64,000 bases of DNA, taken from Crossaster papposus (Eukaryota; Echinodermata; Asteroidea; Velatida; Solasteridae). Under the pieces are notes generated by a model. That model did not search any database. It was not told the DNA's origin and saw only the letters and a list, made by a program, of their open reading frames with translations. Positions 1-11,500 of the stretch are shown piece by piece. Numbering within the stretch: position 1 is the stretch's first letter; each line of letters opens with the position of its first letter. The DNA is taken from positions 248,001 to 312,000 of the forward strand of contig JBAIAA010000779.1 in NCBI GenBank assembly GCA_037893245.1, in the 5' to 3' direction. The position numbers and the translations under genes are program-made.

Positions 1-1415
1 GCGCAAATGTGAGCACAAAACGCCCTGAAACAGTATATAAATAATGGTTGAAAGATTAAATGATTTGAATGGATCGTTTCATCTTCCAACGAATGAACAT
101 ATTCTCACCAATGCACGAATGCAAAACATTCTATCCTTTTTTACATAACACCCAAGTAGATCTTTGTAATTTATTGGAGGATAATTAATTTAATTACACA
201 GGCATTATAAACAGTTAAAACCAAACCAATTTAATTTTCGTGCGATTTTTACTCCAGTTTTTACCGTGTTTTAAATTACAAATTCGAGCATTTAGTTTGT
301 TTGCATTGAAATTCCTTTAGCAATGTGTTCAATTTAGCATTTCGTCGTTCTTGTTCGTGACGCCTAATCATCATTCAATTTAGCAAAGGTGGTTCGACTA
401 GAGATTTCTACTGGTTATTAAAAAAGAAACAATATTGTAAAGAGGCAATAAATTTCGCTAAATGAAAATTCAAATAAACATGACACTAAATGGAGAAAAA
501 CAAATCACTCTGAATAAAATTCACATTTCTTTTTATGTTAATTGCGTTTTAATAAAGTGTAATAATATAATGTTGATTGTAATGTAAACACGTATTTTAA
601 GCTACTTTTTTTTTTCAAACGATTAAAAACAATACTTTGTAGATGGGCAAGTATTATTTTTGAGTGCATTCAAAAAAAAATCAAATGTGTAATGGTATTA
701 AATACAGTGGATTTGTAATGTCATAAATACTTATATCCAGTTTAATAAGCTTGCCAGTTAAAACAGGTCAGTAAATAATCCAATCCAAAATAATCATTTG
801 AAACAAATATTTCCTTTGATTTGCAATTAACCTTGACTTTTTTACTTCGGATATTCAACTTCTGATGTCGCTTTACAGTGTAATGTACTTTGTAATGTAA
901 TCTAGGTCCTATACCCATGTATAATTAAACTGAGTTTGGAAGCAATTTAGACGTCTTGCTTAAAACTGTGTATGTGTACGCACAAGACTGCTTAGCCCAA
1001 GTGCCTGTCCTACCTTCGGTACAAATGTTTTAATACTTCAATCTGAAAGTACGATTGCTGTATATAAATACATTGTAGTTGAATAATTTGTATTTGAATA
1101 TCGGCGGTTCTAAGAAGGTGAAGGGAGTTTCAAAAACAATTGACAGCGATTTACACATTAACGTGCAAAGATTTCTGCTCGCAACAATGGTCATATATAT
1201 ATATATCTGCATCGCATGTATTGTGTAGAAAAGAAAGAAAGTTGCCACTAAAAACCGCTTCGATTTCTGGTCAACGGTCGATACTTTGGGTTTGATTGGC
1301 CATTTTAATAATAATGCTGTTTCAAACTTGGGGGATTTCCAAACTAAGGCTTCTTCTAGGATGGGGCTTCTTGTGGGACTGGCTACACCAGAAAGCTTTT
1401 TGTAAATAGGGGCAG
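1..1415. repeat. Left arm of a large inverted duplication
   Basis: This stretch matches the reverse complement of about 38755-40215 over most of its length, with small indels. Matching landmarks include the start of the window, which reappears near 40085-40215, and the block around 960-1090, which reappears near 39062-39185. The DNA is AT-rich with no supported gene. The arms are about 37 kb apart. In the right copy the duplicated block is followed by a minus-strand lectin, so a lectin on the plus strand may lie just upstream of this window; that is inference. Confidence 0.8.
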
Positions 1416-1470
1416 ACACGGGTTGCATTTCGAAAGGAAAAGTGATTTTATATGAATTCCTCTTGTTCAC
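1030..1470 (-). other. Uncharacterised open frame, partly shared with the inverted copy
   Basis: A 146-codon frame. Residues about 15-50 (starting MQPVSAPIYKK) are also open and nearly identical in the inverted copy at 38757-38870 on the plus strand, but that copy then diverges. I see no domain, signal peptide or membrane helix that I recognise. The second half is biased by an AT-rich dinucleotide tract. Sharing between copies is expected from the duplication alone, so this is weak evidence for a gene. An exon of an unknown gene is possible. Confidence 0.15.
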
Positions 1471-1756
1471 TCTTGTTCACTCAAGCTCGTCCACAGAACG
1501 AATAACTCGGGCGCTGGAACTGTGTGAGAGGCTTGAAAAATACGCATTTTTTCAATTCATCAATTTCACGGGCGAAACTATCATAATAAAGCCTACTTTG
1601 TCTTTTATAATTTTTAGTTGATAAAAGTCCCGTTTTACCATTTTTTGTTTGCATTTCTGTGGTGCGCGAGCCACCGGGACTGTTTTTCATTCATGAGTGA
1701 CAGCCCTCTTGACAGAAAATGACCGCAACATTCTAGAGAAAGCACCACCATAATAA

Positions 1757-3940
1757 CTAGCGGGATGCCGCGCTTCGCGCGGTACCCGCTATAGCTGGGT
1801 GGAATCGTAACTTATAGATAGACCTTGTTGACATCTAAAAAACATAATGGAATTTATGACAAACAAACCGAGAAAATTTCGAGCTCCAGAAAATATTTTG
1901 TTTGAGCGCACGAAATCATTTAGTGGGCACGAAATCATTGAAATCACGGTGATTTGTATTCGTCATATGTCCCTTGAGGGGCTCGATATTCGTAGGATAC
2001 CATTGACTCCAAATAAAAACAATCTGCGTAATGCAATCACGTTTCTAAATTGAATAATCATATCCACGATCGCCATACAATTTCGCGACATTTTTGCACG
2101 ATCATAGTTAAAATTAAGGCAATAGCGATATGTTTCGGAGTGTTTTTAGAGAGATAATGTTGTAATATTTAAGTATTGACAATGTGAAAGGAAGAAAGGA
2201 CTAAATCATTGTTTTTACGTTCCAAAACTGTGACTGGAAATGGTCGACGCCAAATGAATTCGGAGGCAAAGCCGCAGCCGAAGACGCAGTCACGTTTCTA
2301 AATTGCATATTCATAGACGCTTAGTGTTTTTAGAGAGATAATGTTGTAATATTTAAGTATCGACAACGTGAAGCAAAGAAATATGTGACCCGCTCCATCG
2401 AAATCAGGAATAAGTCGCAAAAAGAAATTTAATAAGCTTTCTAATGATACCCATCACAGGTGTGTATCTGTTTAGGTTAACGAGTTATGGCCTGATGAAG
2501 ATGACAATTGTTTATTTATTTGCCGAATCCACATTCCGAGAAAAACAACTAAGAAATAAACAAAATTGACCAAATTCATACGGACAGCGCACACAAATCC
2601 TCTTCATTTTTTTCTTTATTTATCGTTTTTACATACAATACATTAATGACAATTATCTGTGATAACTATACTTTCTAAAAATACAATGTTCAGAAAATCG
2701 ACTTGGTCACAATTTTCACCCATGCGTTCACTTCGACGGCCAGTTGCGTAAAACGACCTCAGCGACTTATTTCTGATTACGATGGAGCGGGTCACATATG
2801 CCCAAAAGACAACACGAAAGGAATAAATCATTTTTTTAACGTTCCAAACCTGTGACTGAAAGTAGTCGGAGCGCACGGAATTCGAAGCCGAAAACGAAGC
2901 TGGCGCTCAACTGGTACTATGTTTCGAGGAAACTCCGCAATAACCAAGGGGGTATAAATTGGGGCACCAGCTCAAATAACACGGGATGCGCCGCCCAATC
3001 GCGAACAACCAACTCGGCAACAACCGAGCAAGGGATACAATTTGCGAAGGCTTTGTGTAACGCAATAGCTGCCGCCCAATCGCGAACAGCCAACAATTCG
3101 GCTTCCGAGCAACGGGATACGATTTCGGGAAGGCTTCAGCCCGAACTCCGGCAAGGATAATGCAAAAATAATGCAATAGTTTACGCAAAAAGGCCAACAC
3201 ACATCAACAGGCAATCGAAAAGCGACTATATGTTTATCAGTAACGTCTGTTTCTCCCAAATCTCACCACGGACGAATATGAGGGTTTTTTAAAATCGTAA
3301 ACCCCGCCGCACCGACGCCGTCGGCACACGCGCGCGGCGCCGAGTCGCCCGACAAAAAGCGCCGCGCCTTTCCAGGTTCCACTCACTCAATACGGGGCTC
3401 ATTGTAACCAACGCAAAAATAGAAAGAAAGAGCGCCGCCTGGTGATGCTCAGGAGTAGGGTGGCAATATTTTTTTAACTGGAAATTAAAGATTAAGACTC
3501 CTAGAATAATTTTCTTTTCAATTTTTGGGGGGTTGACCGAATGAATTATTTTTTATACTCCCCTTTCCACAAACCACCCCTAAAATGGTGGCCCAGCTCT
3601 GGGCCCAGGTCTAAATGTAGCCCCCCGCCTCTATGCAAAATAGACCCACGTATTGTTTTTTTTTGTGAACGCAATCCCCCGAGTTGGAAGCCACAGGTCA
3701 CCAATTCTTGATTTCCACAGATATTTCTACAATCAGTCCAATTTATAGGCTCCAGGGACCTCTTAATCAAAATTACCGGAGGGATCACAAAATATTAATG
3801 AGCTCGCGCGCAGTGATTTCCAGAGATTTAGTGGCATGCACCCTCCAACGACCATGCGCCAAGATGGCGCGGCCCTGTGTTCCAAGATGGCGGCGCCCAG
3901 GGGCAAGATGGCACATTTTTCCTTCTTTATATAGTATAGA
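1757..3940 (-). mobile_element. Non-autonomous Helitron, unit A
   Basis: Read on the minus strand it starts at 3940 with TCTATACTATA and ends at 1757 with CTAG, preceded by a GC-rich hairpin (stem TGCCGCGC, loop GAA, then about nine bases to CTAG, slightly decayed here). These are the classical Helitron termini (TC at the 5' end, hairpin plus CTRR at the 3' end). The 3' flank is T, as expected for insertion at AT. Its 5' end abuts unit B at 3941 with no spacer. It is 2184 bp, longer than its relatives, because it carries a 413-bp MITE (2384-2796) and about 475 bp of extra DNA (about 3374-3850). It encodes no Rep or helicase. Confidence 0.85.
2384..2796. mobile_element. TA-flanked MITE inside Helitron A
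   Basis: Terminal inverted repeats start TGTGACCCGCTCCATCG and extend for about 35 bp. The element is flanked by TA on both sides (2382-2383 and 2797-2798). The other five Helitron copies lack it and read straight through the site, so the insertion is confirmed by empty paralogues. A TA target suggests a Tc1/mariner-type mobiliser. It has no coding capacity. Confidence 0.8.
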
Positions 3941-5331
3941 CTAGCAGGATGCCGCGCTTCGCGCGGCACCTGCTAGCTGGGTGAAATCGTAACTTATAGA
4001 TACACTTTGTTGACGTCTTAAAAACCTAATGGATTGTACGACAAACAAATCGCGAAACTTAGCGAGTAGAGTACCAGCTAGAAAGTATTTCGAACGCACG
4101 GAATTATTTCGAGCTCACGAACAATTTTTTGGGGAGCGCACGAAGTCATTTCGTGGCTACGAAAACATTTCGAGCTCACCAAATAAGTTATTTTGAGTGC
4201 ACAAAAAAACTCAAATTATTTCGTAACGGTGATTTTTATTCGTCATATGTCCCTTTAGGAGCTCCGTAGAATACCATTGACTCTGAATAAAAACAATCTT
4301 TGTAAAAATACTTCCCGACTTCCAAACTAATAATACTCAATAGGCATCTTCGCTTGCACACGAACCACTTCGGGATTTCTGATTTACATCATTGTAAAAA
4401 TCATGATTAAAAAAACCAACAGGCCGGCCATCTGACAGTGCGCCCTCAACTGACGTAATGCAGTCAAGTTTCTAAATTGCATATTCATATCCACGATCGA
4501 CAGACAATTTCGCGACATTTTTGCAGGATGAACGTTACATTTTGCGCAGTAGCGATAGGTTTCGGAGTGTTTTTAGAGAGATACTGTTGTAATATTTAAG
4601 TATCGACAATGTGAAGCAAAGAAATTTGCCCAAAAGGCAACACGAAAGGAACAAATCATTTTGTTAACGTTCAGAACCTGTGACCGAGAAGTGGTCGACT
4701 CGCACGAATTCGAAGCCGAAAACGAAGCTGGCGCTCAACTGGTACTATGTTTCCACTGCAATAACCAAGGGAGTATAAAGCGGGGCACCAGCTCAAATAA
4801 CACGGGATGCGCCGCCCAATCGCGAACAACAAACTCGGGCAACAACTCGGCCACCGAGCAAGGGATACAATTTGCGAACGCTTCGTGTAACGCAGTAGCT
4901 GCCGCTTAATTGCGAACAGCCAACAATTCGGCAACCGAGTTACGGTATACGATTTCGGGAAGGCTTCGGCCCGAACTCCGGGCAAGGACAATGCAAAAAT
5001 AACGCAATAGTTTACGCAAAAAGGCATACAGACATCAACAGGCAATCGAAAAGCGACTACACGTGACGTCCGTTTCTCCTAAATCTCACCACGGACGAAT
5101 ATGAGTTTAAAAAAAAAATCTTATTCCCCGGAGGATTCGTCGTCGCGAACGATCTGGCACCCCGCCGCACCGACGCCGGCGGCACACACGCGCGGCGACG
5201 AGTCGCCCGACCAAAAGCGCCGCGTCTATCCAACATGGCGCCAACCATGCGCCAAGATGGCGCCGCCCTGTGTTCCAAGATGGCGGCGCCCAGGGACAAG
5301 ATGGCGCATTTTTCATCATTTATAGTATAGA
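3941..5331 (-). mobile_element. Non-autonomous Helitron, unit B
   Basis: 1391 bp. The 3' hairpin and CTAG terminus are at 3941 and the 5' terminus TCTATACTATA begins at 5331. It is joined base to base with unit A. Its outer 5' flank on the minus strand is T rather than the usual A. Near the 5' end it carries GC-rich DNA with CAAGATGGCGGC-type motifs, like all relatives. It encodes no protein; the long GC-rich frames across it are incidental. Confidence 0.85.
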
Positions 5332-6150
5332 AGATGGTGGAGAGCTTCCTCTTTACAATGATATAGAATGTAATTTGATTGAACAAAAAAATCCACCGTC
5401 TATTTGTAAAAGAAAAACTGACCCACGAGAGCTCGCGACTCATTTAACAAAATCAGTGACCGAGCTGACGAGTCCCCATTGAAATACACACGTTTTCAGC
5501 TGTACATAATTGACTATCGACCATCTGCTATAGTCGGCAAGTTGTATATACTTGCATGTAAACTATCCCCGTAAAAATTTAAGACAGTTAATATTAATAA
5601 ATAACTAACAACATCTGAAACTATAGAGGGATTCTAAAGTACAAAACATTTCAAAATTGAAGCTAGAAAAACGTGTTAAAAATGTTGCGATGCTGGAAAT
5701 GATCATGTGCGTGGAAATAGATTGTACCATTGTTTACGGGGGTACACGAACACGTGCACCCAGTCACCTTGCTAGCTGCGAACACGTTACTGTCCATACT
5801 CCATGTGTTTAGCCCACATATCAAATGTTTATTCTTTCAATTCCCAGGAAATTGTTTAAATTGAAATCATTTTTATTGGAAACTCCGTTTATTCTATGTT
5901 TAAATTAAGGATCTATTTGCATAGGATCATACCTATTTCAACAACGAAGTGTTCCAGGTGGATACACGGCCTTCACACACGCGGTTGTATGCGTGGGGCC
6001 CCGGGAGTCACGTATTTGTATACGCTATGTCAATGCATGCAGTTGACACAAGGCGACGATTTAAACCGCTCAACTGACTGAACATTATTCATTGAAAGAA
6101 ATTCATATCGGCCGGGGGGCGAATTTGTTTCCCCAAACGACATCGCCATA
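5332..6150. other. Unassigned AT-rich DNA
   Basis: No convincing gene, repeat end or RNA was seen here. A short open frame at 5896-6081 has no recognisable features. Confidence 0.4.
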
Positions 6151-6450
6151 GAACTGTTTTTTAGCGCATCTGATTGGCTATCTGTTACGTCATAGTAGTA
6201 AATTTTACTCTCAATTTATTGACCCTAATATTCTCAACTTATTGACCCTAGGACTCTGGGTTTTATTGACCCTAAGACTCTCAACTTATTAACCCTAACC
6301 CTAACCCTAACCCTAACCCTAACCATAATCCTTTTCGACCCTAGGACTCTAGGCTTTTTACCCTAGTAGTACACGTCATGCAATGCGACACGTGGATGAA
6401 TGGACGACGTAGATGTTAAGCAGCCAATCAGATGCGCTAAAAAACAGTTC
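6151..6450. mobile_element. MITE with telomere-like core
   Basis: Perfect or near-perfect terminal inverted repeats (GAACTGTTTTTTAGCGCATC at the left, its complement at 6420-6450) enclose tandem CCCTAA repeats at about 6290-6325 and degenerate TTGACCCTA-type repeats on both sides. A clear target duplication could not be read. The hexamer is the animal telomere repeat, but its position inside inverted repeats makes this an interstitial, element-borne tract. Confidence 0.65.
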
Positions 6451-6459
6451 ACGTATGGC

Positions 6460-7651
6460 ATACACGCGGTGGACGTTAATAAATACGTTGACGTTGCCAA
6501 TCATGCTTCGTTGACGCGGTGGACGTGTATATACGCTATATCGTGGTTCTCTTTGCTGTGCTCAGTGAAGTGAAATGCATAGGTTGGAAATCGTTAGCTT
6601 TAGAGTTCGAATAACTTCTCTGTTTTCTTTCCGCATTGAAGTTTGTTGCCACATCTCCATTGCTTGTCTTCTTGATCAGTGATAACATTTTCCAATTCGT
6701 TCTCATACCTCACACTTTAGATTCAGACTTCCCATAAAGTCCACGTTCACAATTAACCAAAGCCAATTCGTTCATGAATATCGCAAACAATGTTTCCTTT
6801 GTTATAATTACTTTACACAATGCCTCAGTAGATATATTACCTCAGTTCACTTGGACAGGGAAAAGAACTGTTAAATGAGTCAGGCAGGCGACTTAATACA
6901 ATTTATCGATTTTGTACACAAAGCGTTATAGGCATGGCTACTTTACATTCACGGTCTCCGCGTTCGTTTACACCTATATTAATAATAATTTAAGGGTAGG
7001 ATACATCATTGGTAATTGCTTAAATTATCATAAATGGGTGAATTAGAGGGGGGGGAATTTATTTTTCAACCGGCGTCGGCAGTGGCTCTTATTTATAATG
7101 TTCTTGGGTTTTTTCTTCGCGATCGCCGTCCGGAATTATGAAATTAAATTTTCGTTTAATTAAATGTAATTAACAAATACAGGATATCTAGCGCAATCAT
7201 TTTGCTGGATGCCTACAATCATTCTTTACTTTCAAATAATACAAGAAATAGGGAAAAAAACCTGTTTGCTTGCCGATGTAATTCTTTTAACCTTCATCTA
7301 CTACGAGCTTTGCGCTCGCATTTTACAGTTTTGGGTGTAACCCCCGTCTAAAACAATCCTAGATCCGCGCCTGCACTCTTTCAACAATCAACGGCCGTTT
7401 TAGATTTGTTTGTAAATGAAAATAAGTCCTTCAAGATTATGAGAAAGAAACATTGTGTCCCAAAAGACATTTAAGTCTCTGATATAAGTTTTTATCCAAT
7501 GACCGCCACAAAATTATTTTATAAATGTTCCTCTTTGTACGAGTGCTTCGATTCCACGAGTCCACAATGTATTTCAGATTTTCGAAAGTGATAGGTCAAG
7601 TTTTGGCACGATATTTCTCTTCCACGTCATTTAATTGTCTAGTTTCCATAT
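6460..7651. repeat. Lectin-PAN upstream flank, copy 1 (distal part)
   Basis: This block recurs in the same orientation at about 41820-43605 and 46780-48205. It recurs inverted at about 17570-18340 and, in part, at 38440-38585. It includes the GCATACACGCGGTGGACGT stretch and the end of the TTAA-type MITE family (about 6985-7200, inverted). No gene is supported. In copies 2 and 3 it continues directly into the proximal lectin flank. Here it is interrupted by the 3 kb element at 7652. Confidence 0.8.
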
Positions 7652-8259
7652 AGACCACAGGGCATGGCCGATTATCTTGCACCTTCTTGACGCATATCGT
7701 GAATCTATATAAATTTTACATTAAACTACTTAGGAAGTTGTTGGGAAACTCACAAATAAAATCCCCAAACGGTCTGTGAACCAGTACTCGATAAAATCTC
7801 CATTTAAAATTCATGTTGTCCCAGTTTCGATGCTAAAAAAATGCCCAGTGAACAATTACGTCATTATTTTCCAACGACCAATCAACGAAGCCCTTCTGTC
7901 GTGGTGCGGCACGTTTGTGCGAATAGTGGGGAAATGGACCAATAGCGGGCGTTGTAAAATAGAGCGAGCGTAGGTGCTGTTGACACGAGCTGCTCAGATG
8001 ATAGCGATTTGAAAACGAAAAAGTGTATTATGCACGGTTCAGATGCAGATTCGAGGGTTTTGTTGTTCTCTGAAAAGAGTTTTTAAAAATTCCACGCTTG
8101 TGCCGGTAGGTGGAAGAATGTACCCAAGCAGAAATCGCCGAAAAAGCGGAGATAATCATATCGGCATTCCAATCGTACATGCACTAGTTGATGTACCGCC
8201 GGAATCATTATCAACAGTACGTGATGTAGTTGAGTAAATGCCGTTAAAAAAATAGAACA

Positions 8260-8458
8260 GAGGTGGAGTTTGGACAAAAAGACCCGAACAACTGTCCTTG
8301 ACAAACTTTCACAATGCCAGACGCTAACTGCAGGAAAGCTTCTGGAAGCAGCGAGAAAAAAAAAAGATCAGTGGCTGCTCTCACGAATCGAGGGGACGGA
8401 TCTTGCCACCACAGAAACATTGTATCACACAGTCTGCTTTCCATCCGACTCTCCTTAA
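8260..8458 (+). pseudogene. Fragment of an uncharacterised transposon-type protein
   Basis: The frame reads about 60 residues ending DLATTETLYHTVCF. The pattern of a Leu/Ala/Lys helix followed by DLxxxExxYHxxC resembles the amino-terminal part of uncharacterised proteins that are multicopy in invertebrate genomes and are probably transposon-derived. This is recognition from memory, not a search. It lies inside the 3 kb inverted-repeat element, which fits a remnant of that element's own gene. It has no complete domain and no matching continuation. A neighbouring open frame (8043-8237) may be an earlier part of the same decayed gene. Confidence 0.35.
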
Positions 8459-9437
8459 TACAAACTCAGCTAGAAATGGGCAAAATGTTTGTTGTAACAG
8501 AATTGTGTATTAAATGTAAATCGGTACGAGTTGTGCGCATGTGATCTCTTTGAATCATGTGTTTTCGTCAGAGCAAACCCAACAAGTGATACATCAAGTG
8601 ATTATCAAACTTTATTGCCTAATGACTGCAACATCTATAGTTGACAAAATTGTAAATTTTTGGTGCGACTCCCAGTGAATAACAAATAACCACTCAACTT
8701 GCTTCCAAGCTCGACGGTGGGTGCAAAGGCTTATTATTCCTCGTCTCTTTATTGTTGTATGTAAATGAGCCAACTTCAACCGCTCATTTCGATGTGGTAG
8801 GGCTACCTAAATTATTATGAGCAAACACTAATGTTCTTTTAATCCTTTTTCAACAAAGCTCTCTGCCTCAATACCGAGAGCTTAATTGTCATTTGGGTGA
8901 CTGATTGATACTAAAATATTCACAGCTTGGAACACAAACGAAGCGGAAATTTAACGGTTTCATTTGTGGCTTTTAGATTTATTGAACTAGGAACAAATGC
9001 AGTTAATATTTCATTTAGTTACTAGGGGGATTTTGGTAATGATCGCCACGTCAAGTGTTTACAATAAATCTTACAATTGCGCCTGCATAAAAATAGTACA
9101 AAGACCGCAATTACTGTGTAAGTGTATTGTGTTTTCGGGGGGAAATATAATAGAAGCAAATATACTTTCATTTATTTTGATGCTACAAAATTGGTCAAAG
9201 TGTTAAATAGGATGTTTAACAACAAGGCCTACTGTGTTGACGTTTTGTCCAATTGATATTACGTTTACTGTTTAGGGGAAAACAGAAAACATAATGCACA
9301 TTTTTGGTTCTTTTGAGTTTTCTTTGCTGACACATGGTTCCAAACCATTTCTGGTGAAATTAATTCACACAGGTTTAATGTATAAAGGGACGAGCTTGTC
9401 AAAAATGACAATGTTTTCAATATCGATAATTGTTGCT

Positions 9438-9735
9438 AGGTAGGATACACCATTTGCAGATATCGAAAAAAACTTACTACCTAATTATTAAGAAATATCT
9501 TACTTATTTAATAATGATTGTAGGCATCCAGCAAAATGATTGCGCTATATATCCTGTAATTGGACGGCGATCGCGAAAAAAACAAGAACAACATACTGCC
9601 CAACGCCAGTTGAAAACGAATGCATTTTTGTTGGCTTTTCTTGCTTTTCTTAGGCATCCACGATTGTAAAGCTTTAGTCAGGTCAGTTGAACGATATTTA
9701 CTATATAATACACCCCCCCCCCTCTATTATTTAGA
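9438..9735 (+). mobile_element. Truncated copy of the TTAA-type MITE
   Basis: It starts with the family terminus (TAGGTAGGATACACCATTTG) and follows the full-length copies at 38032, 59926 and 61073. It is cut off at a poly-C run near 9712, before the right terminal repeat. It is non-coding. Confidence 0.7.
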
Positions 9736-10219
9736 TGTCTATGATCGGTACTTACGAGAAATTGTGACGTAGTGTCTGCACCATCAGTACGCGAAGCCCG
9801 ATCGATAGCGGCCCTGCACGCGCAAGGAAAGCAAGTGAACCCTTTTGTGTACGGCATAGTGTATGCATTTTGTGTACATGTGAAAGTGGGCTCAAAATCA
9901 AACGGAGGAAGACCTGATGCCATAATTACGAGCTCACAGATTTTCTATTCTTCTCAGAAAATACAACGATAGTTTGGGGCGCGTTAATAGACCACAGGGC
10001 ATGGCCGATTATCTTGCACCTTCTTGACGCATATCGTGAATCTATATAAATTTTACTTTAAACTACTTAGGAAGTTGTTGGGAAGTTGTTCACCCACTCA
10101 CATGTACATTGTTAAAGACATGGGCAAATTTCAGTTTTACCGTCACGAATAAACATGTATCAAAGACTAAAGCTAAACAAAACCTCGTGTATATATTTGT
10201 TCATACATTTAGATTTTTA

Positions 10220-10330
10220 AGCCCCCCCCAAAAAAAAAAAAAAAAAATATAAAAAAATATAAAAATAAACAAATTAAACAATTATAATAAACAAATCAAA
10301 CAATAACAATAAAAAAATTACACTCTATTA
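10220..10330. repeat. A-rich low-complexity tract
   Basis: A long A run is followed by irregular AAATA/AAACA repeats. No other feature was seen. Confidence 0.8.
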
Positions 10331-10698
10331 AAAAGTTCAAAATATGGCAATTATCAGAATGAAAATTTGTATTAAGACATTAAAACACACCCTAATTCTT
10401 CTTTAATCAAATTCTGTCTACATGTAGAGTCCCTTTTTAGCAAGGAACTGCAATAAGCAATCTTTTCCCATTGAAAATGTACACAGCTTTTCAATCCTGG
10501 TCAATAGAGGGCGCCCGTTATACACAGGTGATTAAAATGCAAATATTTAATTAACTGGTGAACTTGCGATTGGGGATTTTGGTTTTTCGTGATCCACATG
10601 ATCCCAGCTAACAGACTGCATTGATTCCACTTAGATTCAAGAGGTGCGCCAAGGAAATTAATTTCTGAGCACATTTGCAGCCATGCCCTGTGGTCTAA

Positions 10699-11500
10699 TA
10701 CGGGCCCAACCCAACGAAATGAACCACAAGTCGCCATAATTACTTTTGAGTAACTACACTTTTTAACAGTGTCATACACTAGATAAATTAAGGGAAGCAG
10801 TCAACCCTTTCACCCAAATAACAACTGTACACTATAAGGTGTCAACCTGAGTAATAGAGCAAATACCTAAAAACCTGCCCTTGAGACTCATTCGAGGGAT
10901 GCGGTCACATAGCGCTAGCAGCAAGTTGGCAGGGGTGATTTTATTAAAAATCATTGTACCCAAAATAAAAACAATATTTTAAAAACAATATTTTATTTGA
11001 GGAGTCCGGAAGCACGCCACCAGTCAACTTTCAGGCTCTACCCCAGTTCATTTTCACATGAACACTCATCTTGAACAGGGAAAGGAGTGAAATACGACGG
11101 GCAGGCCACCTAAATAATTAAATTTATCGAATTGTATACAAAGCGTTATGCACGGCTGCTTTACATTCACAGTCACCGCGTTTGTTAATATAAAGCTCAT
11201 TTATTGGTTCGTCAGAACAACGAGAGCAACTGGCAAACTGGTCAGTACGAAACAAGCGAGACAGGTGGACAGATACAACTAGAAACAAACGTATCGTTTG
11301 CTGTTAACTGTGCAATAATATTTGGATCACAAATCAACTTCATGTCCTCTCAGTTCGTTAATTTGGTCACAATCACAGATAATAAGTGCATAGTGTTTGT
11401 GGTCCATGCGCGTCTTAAGTCATACTCAAGGCGTTCCGTCTTTGGTTGTTAATTTGCCAAACTTAAACGTGGTGAGTGAAATCAGAAAGAAAGTTGGGAG
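10699..11500 (+). promoter_or_regulatory. Proximal upstream region of lectin-PAN gene 1
   Basis: It is conserved in the same orientation at about 43612-44340 and 48206-49011. A TATAAA box is at 11189-11194, 312 bp before the start codon; the same box is at 48701 (311 bp before the paralogue). In the geneless copy it reads TAGAAA at about 44076. This spacing would imply a 5' untranslated region of about 280 bases. Promoter function is inference from position and conservation. Confidence 0.45.

Larger units (their letters stand above)
7652..10698. mobile_element. 3 kb DNA transposon inserted in lectin flank 1
   Basis: The ends are inverted repeats: TAGACCACAGGGCATGGC at 7652 and its complement ending at 10698. 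The paralogous flanks near 48205 and 43610 lack the whole block, which defines the ends; ATA appears on both sides as a possible 3-bp target duplication. A second direct copy of the left terminus lies at about 9987-10085, so the element is composite or carries an internal end duplication. It contains a decayed coding fragment (8260-8458), a truncated TTAA-type MITE and an A-rich tract. Confidence 0.7.

Noticed and set aside
6290..6325. Chromosome end
   Set aside because: Only about six telomere-type repeats, bounded by inverted repeats and continuing into internal sequence.
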